The notes beneath the pieces are model-generated. The model was not told the origin of the DNA, ran no database searches, and was given only the letters and a program-made list of their open reading frames with translations. 64,000 bases of DNA from Arcobacter sp. (lineage in GTDB: Bacteria; Campylobacterota; Campylobacteria; Campylobacterales; Sulfurimonadaceae), in the NCBI GenBank assembly GCA_024637195.1, contig JAGXFN010000007.1, positions 28,223 to 92,222 of the forward strand, read 5' to 3'. Numbering within the stretch: the stretch's first letter is position 1; every line of letters begins with the position of its first letter. Shown one piece after another: positions 37,098 to 45,602 of this stretch. The translations under genes were made by a program, and so were the position numbers.

Positions 37098-37993
37098 TCC
37101 CACTCCAGCATCTGAAACGCCGCATTGATATTGGCGCTGTGCGCCTCATCGTAAAATTTTGAGCTCTCATAAGCGCTCATACGAAGCGATCTGACCGCAT
37201 CGGAGAGATCACCGCCTCGTGCAAGCACTTCTTTTATCCCCTTCTTCATCTCCTTGAGGTAGGCCAGGGTAAAATCGGGCGCTTGCTTGTCGGTGCGCAC
37301 TCCGTGTCCGCCGACAATAACATTAAGATCCATACTTTTAATATCTTCTAAAATAGAAATCCATCCGCTGATGTCGCCATCGCGCAAGGATGGAATGCGA
37401 TCGTTAAAGACAAGATCCCCGGCAAAGAGTGCTTTTCGAGAAGGCAGATAAACAAAAAGATCCCCGCCTGTGTGCGCTGAGCCCGCTGCAAGCTTCAAGA
37501 CAATCGCTTCATCTCCAAGAGAAATCTTTTTCTGCATTACGACATATTCGTTCGGTAAGACGGGAGTTGTCAAGGCGTAGGCTTGCGCAGAGATACGGTT
37601 TTGCATTCGTGTGGCTTCATCAGGAGAGATCTCCTCAAAAGCAGCAGAACCCAAAATGGTAGCTCCTAGTTCTTTGTAATAAGCATTTCCCAGCCAGTGG
37701 TCATCATGTACATGTGTGTTGATGACGTGCTTGACCGGAAGCGCTTTGATACGGCTTATCTGAGCATACGCCTCTTTTGCGTAGAGATAAGTTGGCCCGC
37801 TGTCTATCACGAGCCACTCTTTTCCCATATCAACAAAACAGGAGTTGACCATGTTGCCGTTGTTCTCTTTGTTCATGACCTCGGGTTTTCCAAAATAGCA
37901 ATATATCCCTTCGTCCACTTTCTGCGGCTTGAGTCCATATTCAAAAGCTAAAAGAAGGCTTGCAACAGCAAGCCATAATCCGAGTAATTTCAT
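37094..37993 (-). CDS. SoxH-like periplasmic metallo-beta-lactamase fold protein
   Basis: 299 residues with a signal peptide. Metal ligands are present: HVHDDH in NTHVHDDHWLGN, His in GSAHTGGD, Asp in FAGDLVFN and His in VGGHG. That is a full binuclear MBL site of the quinoprotein-relay/SoxH subgroup. SoxH is often in sox operons but is not essential for thiosulfate oxidation in Paracoccus, as far as I recall. It starts 12 bases after the porin and is coupled to the thioredoxin gene. Confidence 0.85.
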   Translation of the reverse strand: MKLLGLWLAVASLLLAFEYGLKPQKVDEGIYCYFGKPEVMNKENNGNMVNSCFVDMGKEWLVIDSGPTYLYAKEAYAQISRIKALPVKHVINTHVHDDHWLGNAYYKELGATILGSAAFEEISPDEATRMQNRISAQAYALTTPVLPNEYVVMQKKISLGDEAIVLKLAAGSAHTGGDLFVYLPSRKALFAGDLVFNDRIPSLRDGDISGWISILEDIKSMDLNVIVGGHGVRTDKQAPDFTLAYLKEMKKGIKEVLARGGDLSDAVRSLRMSAYESSKFYDEAHSANINAAFQMLEWE

Positions 37994-38005
37994 CTGTTTT
38001 CCTTC

Positions 38006-39472
38006 TTAGAAAAAGTAGTTCAGCTCGACGCGGTACTCGTTGTAAGATACGTCTGGTTTTCCGGTGGTACCTGGATCAGCATCTACCATACCTACACGGA
38101 TCTTCCCTTCAAGCCCTGTTGCCAGTGTTTTGATAAGATCAATGTGCAAGATATCGCTATCTGCCTGAACACCCGGTTTACTGTCGTCGAAGTCCTGCAT
38201 TGCGTAGCGCGCCATTACACTGAAGTCTTTTACAAGGTTAGCCTTGCCAAAATCATACTTAGCCTCAAGCATCGTTGTCTCCGTATTGGCATCCCAGTTG
38301 TACTGTGCCATTGCACGGGTATAGCCGCCTGTCGGGAATCCACGCCATGGAGCAACGATATCCGCTTCATCATCGACTTTTGACCAGCCAAGACGAACAG
38401 TTAATGGCCCACCGTTCAGATCCACACGGGCACACCACAATGCACCGTCAAGACTGTCACTATTGGTATACCCCTCAGAATTTTTCGCGCGGTTAGCGAC
38501 ACCTTGGCCAGCATTTGCTCCAGTAACACCAAGTTCGTCCATCTGTTGCATGTAACGCACACCCGGTGTGATTGACCACTTGTCGCCTACAGGGATATTA
38601 TAATTTCCTTCGAGGACAAAATTGCTCACAACGTCAGGTACGAGTGCGTATGCAGCCTTAAGCTTCAGGTTTTTAAGAGACTGGTTGTTTACTTCCAAAA
38701 CAATCAGCTCATTATCTGTTCCGACAAGAGCAGTTGTCAAACTTTTATTAACAGCAGAATCATCATTCTCGTCCCAGCTGTTGAAGGCAATGACATCGTG
38801 TGCTGTCTCATGATCACGCAGTTTTTGTGCTGTAAAGTAAGCTGCCTGGATTGTCGTATCCGAAACATCTTTGCTGGCTACAGTGAAACCGTCGAATGTA
38901 TTCGGGATCATCTTCGTATCGTTCGATGCGGTAAAGACCGATTCGAAGATCTGACGACCGCCGATAATAGACGTTTTGGAGATGTCGTACTGCAGGTAGG
39001 CCTGGCCAAGTACCGTCATCCCATAGTGACCGTCAAAACCGCCGCCATTCTTGATATTATTGCGGCTGAATGTGTCTTTACCTGCTTTGGTAGCTCCTAT
39101 ATCCGTTGCCGTTTTATCTTGACGCCAAAAGTCTGCACTTTGTGAAGTGTAGAGTCCTACTGTAGTGCTGAAACCCTCTAGCGGTGCCGTTTTATACACA
39201 AGACTGCCGCCAATACCATTAGCCTTATTGTCTTTATTGCTACCCGTTTCAGTTTTCCAATCCCATTCGAAGAAGTTTGCACGCAGACGTCCGTAGACCA
39301 TACCTTCAGTGAAGGCTTCGCGAACCGTATTGACCGGCTTTGGAAGCTCTTTGTACTCCAACATCATATTGCCCTTGACTTTTACCTTACCTTGGTCAAA
39401 TGCATTGGCTGACGTTGCAGCAACTAAACACGCTGCTGCTATAGCAGCTATTTTGATTGTATTCGTTTTCAT
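38006..39472 (-). CDS. OprD-like outer membrane porin
   Basis: 488 residues. The signal peptide ends in SANA, and the mature chain is a large beta-barrel rich in aromatic girdle residues ending VELNYFF. The family is that of OprD-like porins widespread in campylobacterotans. Placed between soxB and the SoxH-like gene, it could admit thiosulfate or other anions; that is inference. Its upstream region has an 11-bp inverted repeat that may be an operator. Confidence 0.85.
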   Translation of the reverse strand: MKTNTIKIAAIAAACLVAATSANAFDQGKVKVKGNMMLEYKELPKPVNTVREAFTEGMVYGRLRANFFEWDWKTETGSNKDNKANGIGGSLVYKTAPLEGFSTTVGLYTSQSADFWRQDKTATDIGATKAGKDTFSRNNIKNGGGFDGHYGMTVLGQAYLQYDISKTSIIGGRQIFESVFTASNDTKMIPNTFDGFTVASKDVSDTTIQAAYFTAQKLRDHETAHDVIAFNSWDENDDSAVNKSLTTALVGTDNELIVLEVNNQSLKNLKLKAAYALVPDVVSNFVLEGNYNIPVGDKWSITPGVRYMQQMDELGVTGANAGQGVANRAKNSEGYTNSDSLDGALWCARVDLNGGPLTVRLGWSKVDDEADIVAPWRGFPTGGYTRAMAQYNWDANTETTMLEAKYDFGKANLVKDFSVMARYAMQDFDDSKPGVQADSDILHIDLIKTLATGLEGKIRVGMVDADPGTTGKPDVSYNEYRVELNYFF

Positions 39473-39633
39473 CCATAACCTTATCTTAATTTAATAATAA
39501 GTATGTATAATTCTGTCGAATTTATTCTCATACACATACTTATAGATTGATGGTAGCTCCAACTACCTTCTCCTCAAACCACATTAACGACTCAATCTAT
39601 CAAATCATTAACTACTCTTAAAACACCGCATCA
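39473..39633. promoter_or_regulatory. Regulatory region upstream of the porin operon
   Basis: AAGTATGTATA at 39499-39509 faces TACACATACTT at 39531-39541, an inverted repeat matching at 10 of 11 positions around an AT-rich core with a possible -10 (TTATAC on the minus strand). A second pair, TAGATTGA at 39543 and TCAATCTA at 39590, encloses GGTAG-CTCCAA-CTACC. Together they look like a structured or protein-bound promoter. Confidence 0.45.
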
Positions 39634-39693
39634 CCTCTCTAATCGGCATCTAAAATAACACCTCTGTATCATTTTAGATACCGATTAGAGAGG
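39634..39693 (-). terminator. 23-bp hairpin immediately after soxB
   Basis: CCTCTCTAATCGG-C-ATCTAAAAT and its mirror pair around a 14-base loop. The one mismatch is a U-G wobble in minus-strand RNA, giving 23 continuous pairs starting 12 bases after the soxB stop. The length exceeds a normal terminator, and no immediate T-run follows. RNase III processing or 3' stabilisation separating soxXYZAB from the porin genes is likely. Confidence 0.7.
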
Positions 39694-39705
39694 ATGACAA
39701 CCTGC

Positions 39706-41475
39706 TTAGCAGGTCATCTTCCCTTTTGTCGGACATCCGCAGTCATAATCAAGTATGCGGACATTGCTCTCGTTGCTTACATTGACTACTTTTTGACGTT
39801 TGATGTAGTCACGTGTCACATCATAGACCGGACGGATCTTCTCTTTTTGCAGGTTTGATCCTGCGTTTTGAAGATTGCCTCCCCAAGATGAGACACTGTA
39901 AATACGCTCAGGCTCAAGCGCTTTTCCGCCGACGAGAATGTTGCTGATGCGTTTTCCTGCCTTACCCGAGACTTTGATGTCATAGGTCATACCGCCAAGG
40001 CGGCTCATATCGCCGCCCTGCTGGTAAAGCGGATTGGCATTGAAGACATTGTCGGCGATGTCTTCAAGCAAGGTCGCGATTTTCGCCCCTTGGAGCTCGA
40101 AGGTGTACACATTGGGATAGGTTATCCCACACATCTCATAGACATTGTCCATCAGAATATCCCCTCCCCCAAGTACCGTAGTTCCCCAGCGGTATCCAGG
40201 CGTAAAGGAGATGTCACACTTCATCTCATCCATGATCGCGTCATTGATCAACTGATCGAAAGTCGAATGAAAGGTATCGCGCTTGTACAGCAGACCTTTG
40301 GTTTTGCCAAGGACCTCGCTCAGTTCAGCGTCAAAAGGCGCATAAAGCTCATTAACAAGTTTTTCACCTTCGGGATCTGCCGGAATGATATTTGAAGCGA
40401 TCGGAATTAGCTTGTACTCATAATCCTTGATCTTTCCATTTTGAATATCTATGTCCAAACGACCGATATATTTACCGTGGCTTCCTGCTATCACAATGAC
40501 CGTGTCATTGATCACAATCGGCTGAGGCGAAGGGTCATGCGTGTGCCCGCTTAAGATAAAGTCGATGCCGTTGACCTGGCGTGCGACCTCCTGATCGACA
40601 CTGAAACCGTCGTGCGAAAGCACAACAACGCAGTCAACCTTATGCTCATCTCGAAGCTCGTCCACATACTCCTGAAGTGTATCAAGACGCAGGCCGAAGC
40701 TCCAGCCTTCTGTAAACTCTTTAGGGTTTGCAGTTGACGTAAACGGAAAGGACTGACCGATGATACCGATCTTTGCTCCGCCGCGCTCTTCGATCGTGTA
40801 GGGTTCAAAGATCAGCTCTTCGTATTCGTCGGCAAAAGGATCATTGCCGATGATGTTTTGCGAAATAAATTTAGCGTCAAGCATCCCGATAAGCTCTTTG
40901 ACACGATCTTTGCCGTAGGTAAACTCCCAGTGTCCGACCATAACGTCAATACCAAGGTAGTTTTGTGCTTTTACGATCGCCTCACCGCCGGTTTTGAGCG
41001 CAACGCCCGTTCCCTGCCAGGTATCTCCTGAGTCCAGAAAGAGGACGTTTTCTTCGCCACGCTGACGCTTGATCTCATTGACAAGTGTCTTCATATGTGA
41101 AATACCGCCCATTTTACCGAACTTTTTGGCAAGTGCGTTAAAATCCATGTATGTATCAAAATAGGCGTTGAGTGAACTCGGCTCTAGGCCATAGTACTTG
41201 GAGAAGGCTTCGCCGCACAAGAATCCAGGTGTTCCCACTAGATTGGGTGCAGAGATAAGCGTCGAAGGCTCTCTCCAGTAAAGAGGTTTGATGTGCGCAT
41301 GCAGATCGCACATGTGCAGCAGTGTCACTTTCCCTTTTGCATTAAAATCATACAGATCTTTGAGACCTACGCTCGCGGGATTTTTTCCCGGAACAGCCTG
41401 GGCGCAACCGCCCGCAACCGTCACCAAACCAAGTGCCGTTGCGATCTGCATAAAGTCTCTTCGTGATATATCCAT
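39706..41475 (-). CDS. soxB: Thiosulfohydrolase SoxB
   Basis: Periplasmic di-manganese enzyme that hydrolyses sulfate from SoxY-bound thiosulfonate. 589 residues. The N-terminus carries a twin-arginine signal (SRRDFMQIA). Metal-site motifs of the 5'-nucleotidase-like fold are present: CDLHAH, DSGDTWQG, GHWEFTYG and GHTHDPSPQP. The C-terminus is cysteine-bearing (DCGCPTKGKMTC), which I do not recall as a standard SoxB feature. Last gene of soxXYZAB. Confidence 0.98.
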   Translation of the reverse strand: MDISRRDFMQIATALGLVTVAGGCAQAVPGKNPASVGLKDLYDFNAKGKVTLLHMCDLHAHIKPLYWREPSTLISAPNLVGTPGFLCGEAFSKYYGLEPSSLNAYFDTYMDFNALAKKFGKMGGISHMKTLVNEIKRQRGEENVLFLDSGDTWQGTGVALKTGGEAIVKAQNYLGIDVMVGHWEFTYGKDRVKELIGMLDAKFISQNIIGNDPFADEYEELIFEPYTIEERGGAKIGIIGQSFPFTSTANPKEFTEGWSFGLRLDTLQEYVDELRDEHKVDCVVVLSHDGFSVDQEVARQVNGIDFILSGHTHDPSPQPIVINDTVIVIAGSHGKYIGRLDIDIQNGKIKDYEYKLIPIASNIIPADPEGEKLVNELYAPFDAELSEVLGKTKGLLYKRDTFHSTFDQLINDAIMDEMKCDISFTPGYRWGTTVLGGGDILMDNVYEMCGITYPNVYTFELQGAKIATLLEDIADNVFNANPLYQQGGDMSRLGGMTYDIKVSGKAGKRISNILVGGKALEPERIYSVSSWGGNLQNAGSNLQKEKIRPVYDVTRDYIKRQKVVNVSNESNVRILDYDCGCPTKGKMTC

Positions 41476-41486
41476 CTGTTTTTCCT

Positions 41487-42251
41487 TTAACGCTTAAGAC
41501 CAGGTATCGCTATCGCATTACCCTTACCCAAGTCTGTAATATAGACTTCCAGCGCTACCATCTCTTCTGAACCAAGAGGGATCACCGCCAAAAGTGCATT
41601 TTTCATACAGCCTTGAAAACGTTTTTGTATCGTTGTCAATGATGACTTTGTCATACGGTATGCCGGCCATGTTCCGCCGGAATTTACCTCTGCAGCTCCC
41701 AGGTCAGGAAGCGGCTGCGTACGAAGCACGGATCCTATCACGTCAGCAGAGTGGCAGCTCAGACACGCAAGCCCGCGTCCTCCGCGTTTTGTTTCATAGA
41801 CCTCTTTGCCCAGAGCATAGGCTTTTTTCATCGGCGTGTTTGCTGTAACATCTATGTTGATCGCAACATCATTTGCGATTGACTTTGCATAGGCAGACAT
41901 CGCAAACATCTCAGCGCTTTTAAGCGCAAAAGGCTTATGTTTGTTTTGCGCCATCAGTGCCTGTAGAACCTGGTCAAGCGCTACAACACGATCAAGCTTC
42001 TTGATATGTCGTGGAAAACCCGCGATATACTCGGGGAGTTTCTCTTCGCTGACATCAAGGAACTTTGCAAGACCGGCATCTCCGCCGCAAAACTCCTCAA
42101 GCAGATCAGCTCCCTCCGCGACAAACATCTCTGCCGGGTTGGACTCAAGCATCTCTGCATACATCGCACGGTCAGCATCGCTCATAGAAAACTGCTCGCC
42201 TCCAAATGCCAATGCAGCCGAAGCTGCCAATAGAATTAAGGTTTTTTTCAT
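41487..42251 (-). CDS. soxA: SoxA, cytochrome subunit of SoxXA
   Basis: With SoxX joins thiosulfate to the SoxY cysteine. 254 residues with a signal peptide (ends near AFG). There is a single haem site, CLSCH at residues 163-167, and the conserved axial cysteine is in FQGCMKNA. This is the monohaem type. ATG 42251 is preferred to a TTG one codon earlier. The gene is 3 bases from soxZ and 11 from soxB. Confidence 0.97.
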   Translation of the reverse strand: MKKTLILLAASAALAFGGEQFSMSDADRAMYAEMLESNPAEMFVAEGADLLEEFCGGDAGLAKFLDVSEEKLPEYIAGFPRHIKKLDRVVALDQVLQALMAQNKHKPFALKSAEMFAMSAYAKSIANDVAINIDVTANTPMKKAYALGKEVYETKRGGRGLACLSCHSADVIGSVLRTQPLPDLGAAEVNSGGTWPAYRMTKSSLTTIQKRFQGCMKNALLAVIPLGSEEMVALEVYITDLGKGNAIAIPGLKR

Positions 42252-42254
42252 CAA

Positions 42255-42590
42255 TTATCCTTTCGGCTTGATTTTCGTGCTTTGTTCGTTTATGCTGCCC
42301 TTGTTATCTTTGAACGTTACTTTTAATGTTCCCGCTGAAGGAACTTTAAAATTTATTGTAAATACCGGGTTTGTCGACACGGTCTCCCAAACAGACATGT
42401 TGGTGATCAAGGTATCATTGAAGAAGAACTTTACTTCATTGATATAATCAGCAGGCACTAATTTGCCTGTTTGCTTGTCTGTTCGCATGCCTGTTTCCAT
42501 CGGGTGCATTACCATGAAATCGACTTTTACGATATCGCCTGTGTTATATTTTTTCGGTTTGATTTTAATCAACGATTTTACTTTTCCCAT
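42255..42590 (-). CDS. soxZ: SoxZ (soxXYZAB copy)
   Basis: Partner of SoxY in the sulfur-carrier complex. 111 residues, Ig-like fold, no signal peptide, so it is presumably exported with SoxY via its Tat signal. Typical segments KYNTGDIVKVDFMVMHPMET and NPVFTINFKVP are present. A second, diverged soxZ lies at 54084. Confidence 0.96.
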   Translation of the reverse strand: MGKVKSLIKIKPKKYNTGDIVKVDFMVMHPMETGMRTDKQTGKLVPADYINEVKFFFNDTLITNMSVWETVSTNPVFTINFKVPSAGTLKVTFKDNKGSINEQSTKIKPKG

Positions 42591-42641
42591 ATTAAGCCTC
42601 TCTTGTTATTTTTATTTTTTTTACTGATATAGAGCTTGAGA

Positions 42642-43118
42642 TCAACCACATCCGCCGATGGTCACTTTGACATTTTGAGTTGCGCTTAAAAATGTGCCGT
42701 CGCTCATCTGTGCGATAGCAAGAACATCCTGAGTCGAACCCAGTTTGATGCGTGTCGCAAAATGCGCAATACCGTTTGCCGGAGTCAAAAAGACATCTAC
42801 AGCGCGTACATTTCCATTCTTTTTAGCAAGAATATGGATGGCTTTGACGTAGTCATCCTTTGTCATTGGGCTTTCTACCGTTACTTTCACTGGCACAACC
42901 GCTCCGTTTTCCGCAATTTCGGGTGCTTTAAACTCTATTTTACTTGAAGGAACAAGGGCTTTGCCGCCTGTTATCGCTTTTATCGCGCTGTCTATATCCA
43001 TCTTATTTGGACCTTGCGCAGGCGCTTTTTTTGCCTCTTCGGCCATCATCGTTACCGGGACAACCGCTGATACTGCAAGTACGGCACCGAAACCTTTTAT
43101 AAATGATCTTCTTTGCAT
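42642..43118 (-). CDS. soxY: SoxY sulfur carrier (soxXYZAB copy)
   Basis: Carries the sulfur substrate on the cysteine of a C-terminal swinging arm. 158 residues with a Tat-like signal (QRRSFIKGFG). The chain ends VTIGGCG, one glycine shorter than the canonical GGCGG. A 51-base gap separates it from soxZ. The second SoxY in this window ends GGCEG, so the two carriers differ at the arm tip. Confidence 0.96.
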   Translation of the reverse strand: MQRRSFIKGFGAVLAVSAVVPVTMMAEEAKKAPAQGPNKMDIDSAIKAITGGKALVPSSKIEFKAPEIAENGAVVPVKVTVESPMTKDDYVKAIHILAKKNGNVRAVDVFLTPANGIAHFATRIKLGSTQDVLAIAQMSDGTFLSATQNVKVTIGGCG

Positions 43119-43128
43119 TGTTTCTCCT

Positions 43129-43665
43129 CTATTTTTTTTCAGATACGATATATGATGTTATCTCGCAGATCTCTGTTGGTGTAAACAGACCTGTTGTGAG
43201 ATTTACCGTCATGTGTGTGTTTTCATTGTCCGTACGGGGATCTGCTATCTTCTGGTATACCCATGCATTGTCGCGTGTTTTCGAATCCATAAAATACATC
43301 TTGTAGTTTGTCAAGTCTGGACCGATATTTCCCGCGCCCTGAGCATCTTCGATGTTATGGCAGGCGACACAGTTTCCGTATTGCTTTGGTTCTGCGTTGG
43401 CCAGATTTCTGTCAAGGCCTTTTGGCAATTTGCCTTTAGCCTGTTCTCCATTTAAATTATGGAAGATAAATTTCCCCCGTGCTATAGCATCAGGATCATT
43501 GCTTATGCACCCTGCAGGCATTTTATAATTTTTAGCCGGACCCAGATAATCTTTTTTGAGAATCTTTTTTGCGTCAGGCGATTCGATTGCACTTCGCACA
43601 TCAGCAGCAAATGTGTTGGTCAACACGGCTGCCGCTGTTATTGCAAGTGTCAGTATCTTGTTCAT
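43129..43665 (-). CDS. soxX: SoxX, monohaem cytochrome c subunit of SoxXA
   Basis: 178 residues with a signal peptide (ends near TFAA). The haem site CVACH is at 99-103 and the likely axial Met is in NTHMTVN. First gene of soxXYZAB, with AAAAAGGAG upstream. A possible -10 (TATACT on the minus strand) lies in the 89-base gap after the histidine kinase, so the operon may have its own promoter as well as read-through. Confidence 0.96.
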   Translation of the reverse strand: MNKILTLAITAAAVLTNTFAADVRSAIESPDAKKILKKDYLGPAKNYKMPAGCISNDPDAIARGKFIFHNLNGEQAKGKLPKGLDRNLANAEPKQYGNCVACHNIEDAQGAGNIGPDLTNYKMYFMDSKTRDNAWVYQKIADPRTDNENTHMTVNLTTGLFTPTEICEITSYIVSEKK

Positions 43666-43754
43666 AGAAGCTCCTTTTTCAATTGTTTCGAGGGTATCTT
43701 AACGACCTTATGTAAAAATAGTATAAAAAACACCAAATTACTTTTATGAATAGG

Positions 43755-44939
43755 CTATAACTTCTCTTGGGAGGGCGGGGAGAGAAACATCTCGGGAGGA
43801 AACGTGTACGAAAACGAGCTTCCCTTTCCGAGTGCGGAGGTGATCTTCAAAGTGATCCCGGCATCATCAATGATCTGTTTGACAATATTCAAACCGATGC
43901 CGAAGCCGCTTTTGTCGCTCTTTTCACGATAATAGCGCTCGAAAATCTTTGTTGGCTCCGCTATGCCGATGCCATTGTCGGTAAAGCTGAGTATGCATTT
44001 GCCCTCAACGGTTTCAAGTCGGACATATATGACTGTATTTTGATTGGAGTACTTGATCGCGTTTGAAAGGTTGTTGTCTATGATGCGCTGCAGCTTTATG
44101 CTGCTAAAAAGGATACGGGCGCGGCAGTCTATCTGCGACTCTATGCGGATATTTTGCATGGCGGCTATCTCTGAGAGGTACTCTATGCGCTCTCTGAGAT
44201 AGCGACCAAGCTCGATCTCCTCAGAGGTAAATCCTTTTTTCTCATTTTTGACAATGTAATCCATATCGTTATAGATATTGGCCAGACTCTTCGTTGCGGC
44301 TTTGATACGCATCAGATACTTGCTCTGAGGGTTTATGCGGTTAAAAAGGTCGATATTGACATTAATGATACTCAGCGGCGTGTTGATCTCATGCACTGAG
44401 TCTTTGATAAAATCATCGAGCTTTCTATTGACCTGCCTAAAAGGTGCGGCAAAATGATTCAAGAAGAGAAGCGAGAGCAAAAACACAAGAATCGCTATCA
44501 CCAATAATATGGTCGCGACTTTCTCATAAATAGCCGCAAAAGAGAGTTCATTTCCGACAATCAGATAGTTCGCATCAAAATAACGGTGTTCGGGCAAAGG
44601 CATTATAAAATAGACATAATCCCCCTGATTGTGATAGCCTGGGGAGAAGTTTTCAAACGGCTCATCTATCAGCGAAAAGATCGGCTTGAAATGCCGATCA
44701 TACAGGCCTGCTTGAAAAAGCTGAAAACGCGGAAAGTTGAAGGTCTCTTCATGACGGGTTCCAAACTCATTCATTTCTTGCACGATTATTCCGGCATGCT
44801 GCTTGAGGAGGAGTTCATTTCGGATCTCATGGATGTTTTTCATATAGACGGTATAGACATACAGCGGAGCCAGCAAGATCAGAGCGACGAGTACCGTATA
44901 GATAAATGCGTTTTGAAATGCGTATCTGCTGTCATTCAT
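43755..44939 (-). CDS. Membrane sensor histidine kinase upstream of soxXYZAB
   Basis: 394 residues. Two transmembrane helices (13-33 and 141-160) flank a roughly 105-residue periplasmic sensor region. The phospho-acceptor is His183 in VHEINTPLS, the N box is DNNLSNAIKYS, and G boxes DNGIGIAEP and GFGIGLNIV follow. The gene begins 3 bases after the response regulator. As the nearest two-component system it is the prime candidate regulator of sox expression; the signal is unknown. Confidence 0.93.
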   Translation of the reverse strand: MNDSRYAFQNAFIYTVLVALILLAPLYVYTVYMKNIHEIRNELLLKQHAGIIVQEMNEFGTRHEETFNFPRFQLFQAGLYDRHFKPIFSLIDEPFENFSPGYHNQGDYVYFIMPLPEHRYFDANYLIVGNELSFAAIYEKVATILLVIAILVFLLSLLFLNHFAAPFRQVNRKLDDFIKDSVHEINTPLSIINVNIDLFNRINPQSKYLMRIKAATKSLANIYNDMDYIVKNEKKGFTSEEIELGRYLRERIEYLSEIAAMQNIRIESQIDCRARILFSSIKLQRIIDNNLSNAIKYSNQNTVIYVRLETVEGKCILSFTDNGIGIAEPTKIFERYYREKSDKSGFGIGLNIVKQIIDDAGITLKITSALGKGSSFSYTFPPEMFLSPPSQEKL

Positions 44940-44942
44940 GTT

Positions 44943-45602
44943 CTAGTCTTTTGTGCAGATGATATAGCCGATGCCCCGACGGTTCTGAATAAATTCCACC
45001 TCTACTTTTTTGCGAAGATTGTTTATCTGCACTCTGATGTTAGCCGGATCGACGAATTCGCCCCAGACCTCTTCTTGAAGCACCTCGATCGAAACGACCT
45101 GGTTTTTGTACTTTAACAGCACATTCAACAGCTCTTTCTCCGTCTTGCTTAATGTGAGTGTTTTTCCATGATAAATAAGACTAAAATGCGTGGTGTCGTA
45201 TTCGAGTCCCTCCAGTAAAGAGATTGTGTTTTTGTTCTCATGGTAGCAGCTTCTGATGACCTGTTCTATACGCAACTGCAGCTCCAACAGGTCAAATGGC
45301 TTTCGCAGATAATCGCAGCAGCCTGCTTCATATCCCGATTTTAAATCACGCACCTCTGTCATCGACGTCAAAAAGATCGCCGGAGTCTTCACCCCCTCAT
45401 TGCGCAGATCTCGCAGAAGTTCCAGGCCGCTTCGGCCGGGAACATTGACATCCAGAAGCAAGAGATCATACTTGCTTGCATACACCGCATCATACGCCTC
45501 TTCGCTGGAGGTAAAGCCGTCTACCTTGTAGCCGATGTCTTCGAGAAACTCTTCGATACTTATGCGAAGCATATACTCATCTTCTAACAGCAATACTCTC
45601 AT
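44943..45602 (-). CDS. OmpR-family response regulator
   Basis: 219 residues. The receiver domain has Asp51 as phospho-acceptor (LLLLDVNVPGRSG), acidic LEDE at the N-terminus and switch residues in FLTSMTE. The C-terminal winged helix ends NNLRKKVEVEFIQNRRGIGY. It overlaps the upstream Cache protein by 4 bases and is followed by the kinase, forming one operon. Confidence 0.95.
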   Translation of the reverse strand: MRVLLLEDEYMLRISIEEFLEDIGYKVDGFTSSEEAYDAVYASKYDLLLLDVNVPGRSGLELLRDLRNEGVKTPAIFLTSMTEVRDLKSGYEAGCCDYLRKPFDLLELQLRIEQVIRSCYHENKNTISLLEGLEYDTTHFSLIYHGKTLTLSKTEKELLNVLLKYKNQVVSIEVLQEEVWGEFVDPANIRVQINNLRKKVEVEFIQNRRGIGYIICTKD

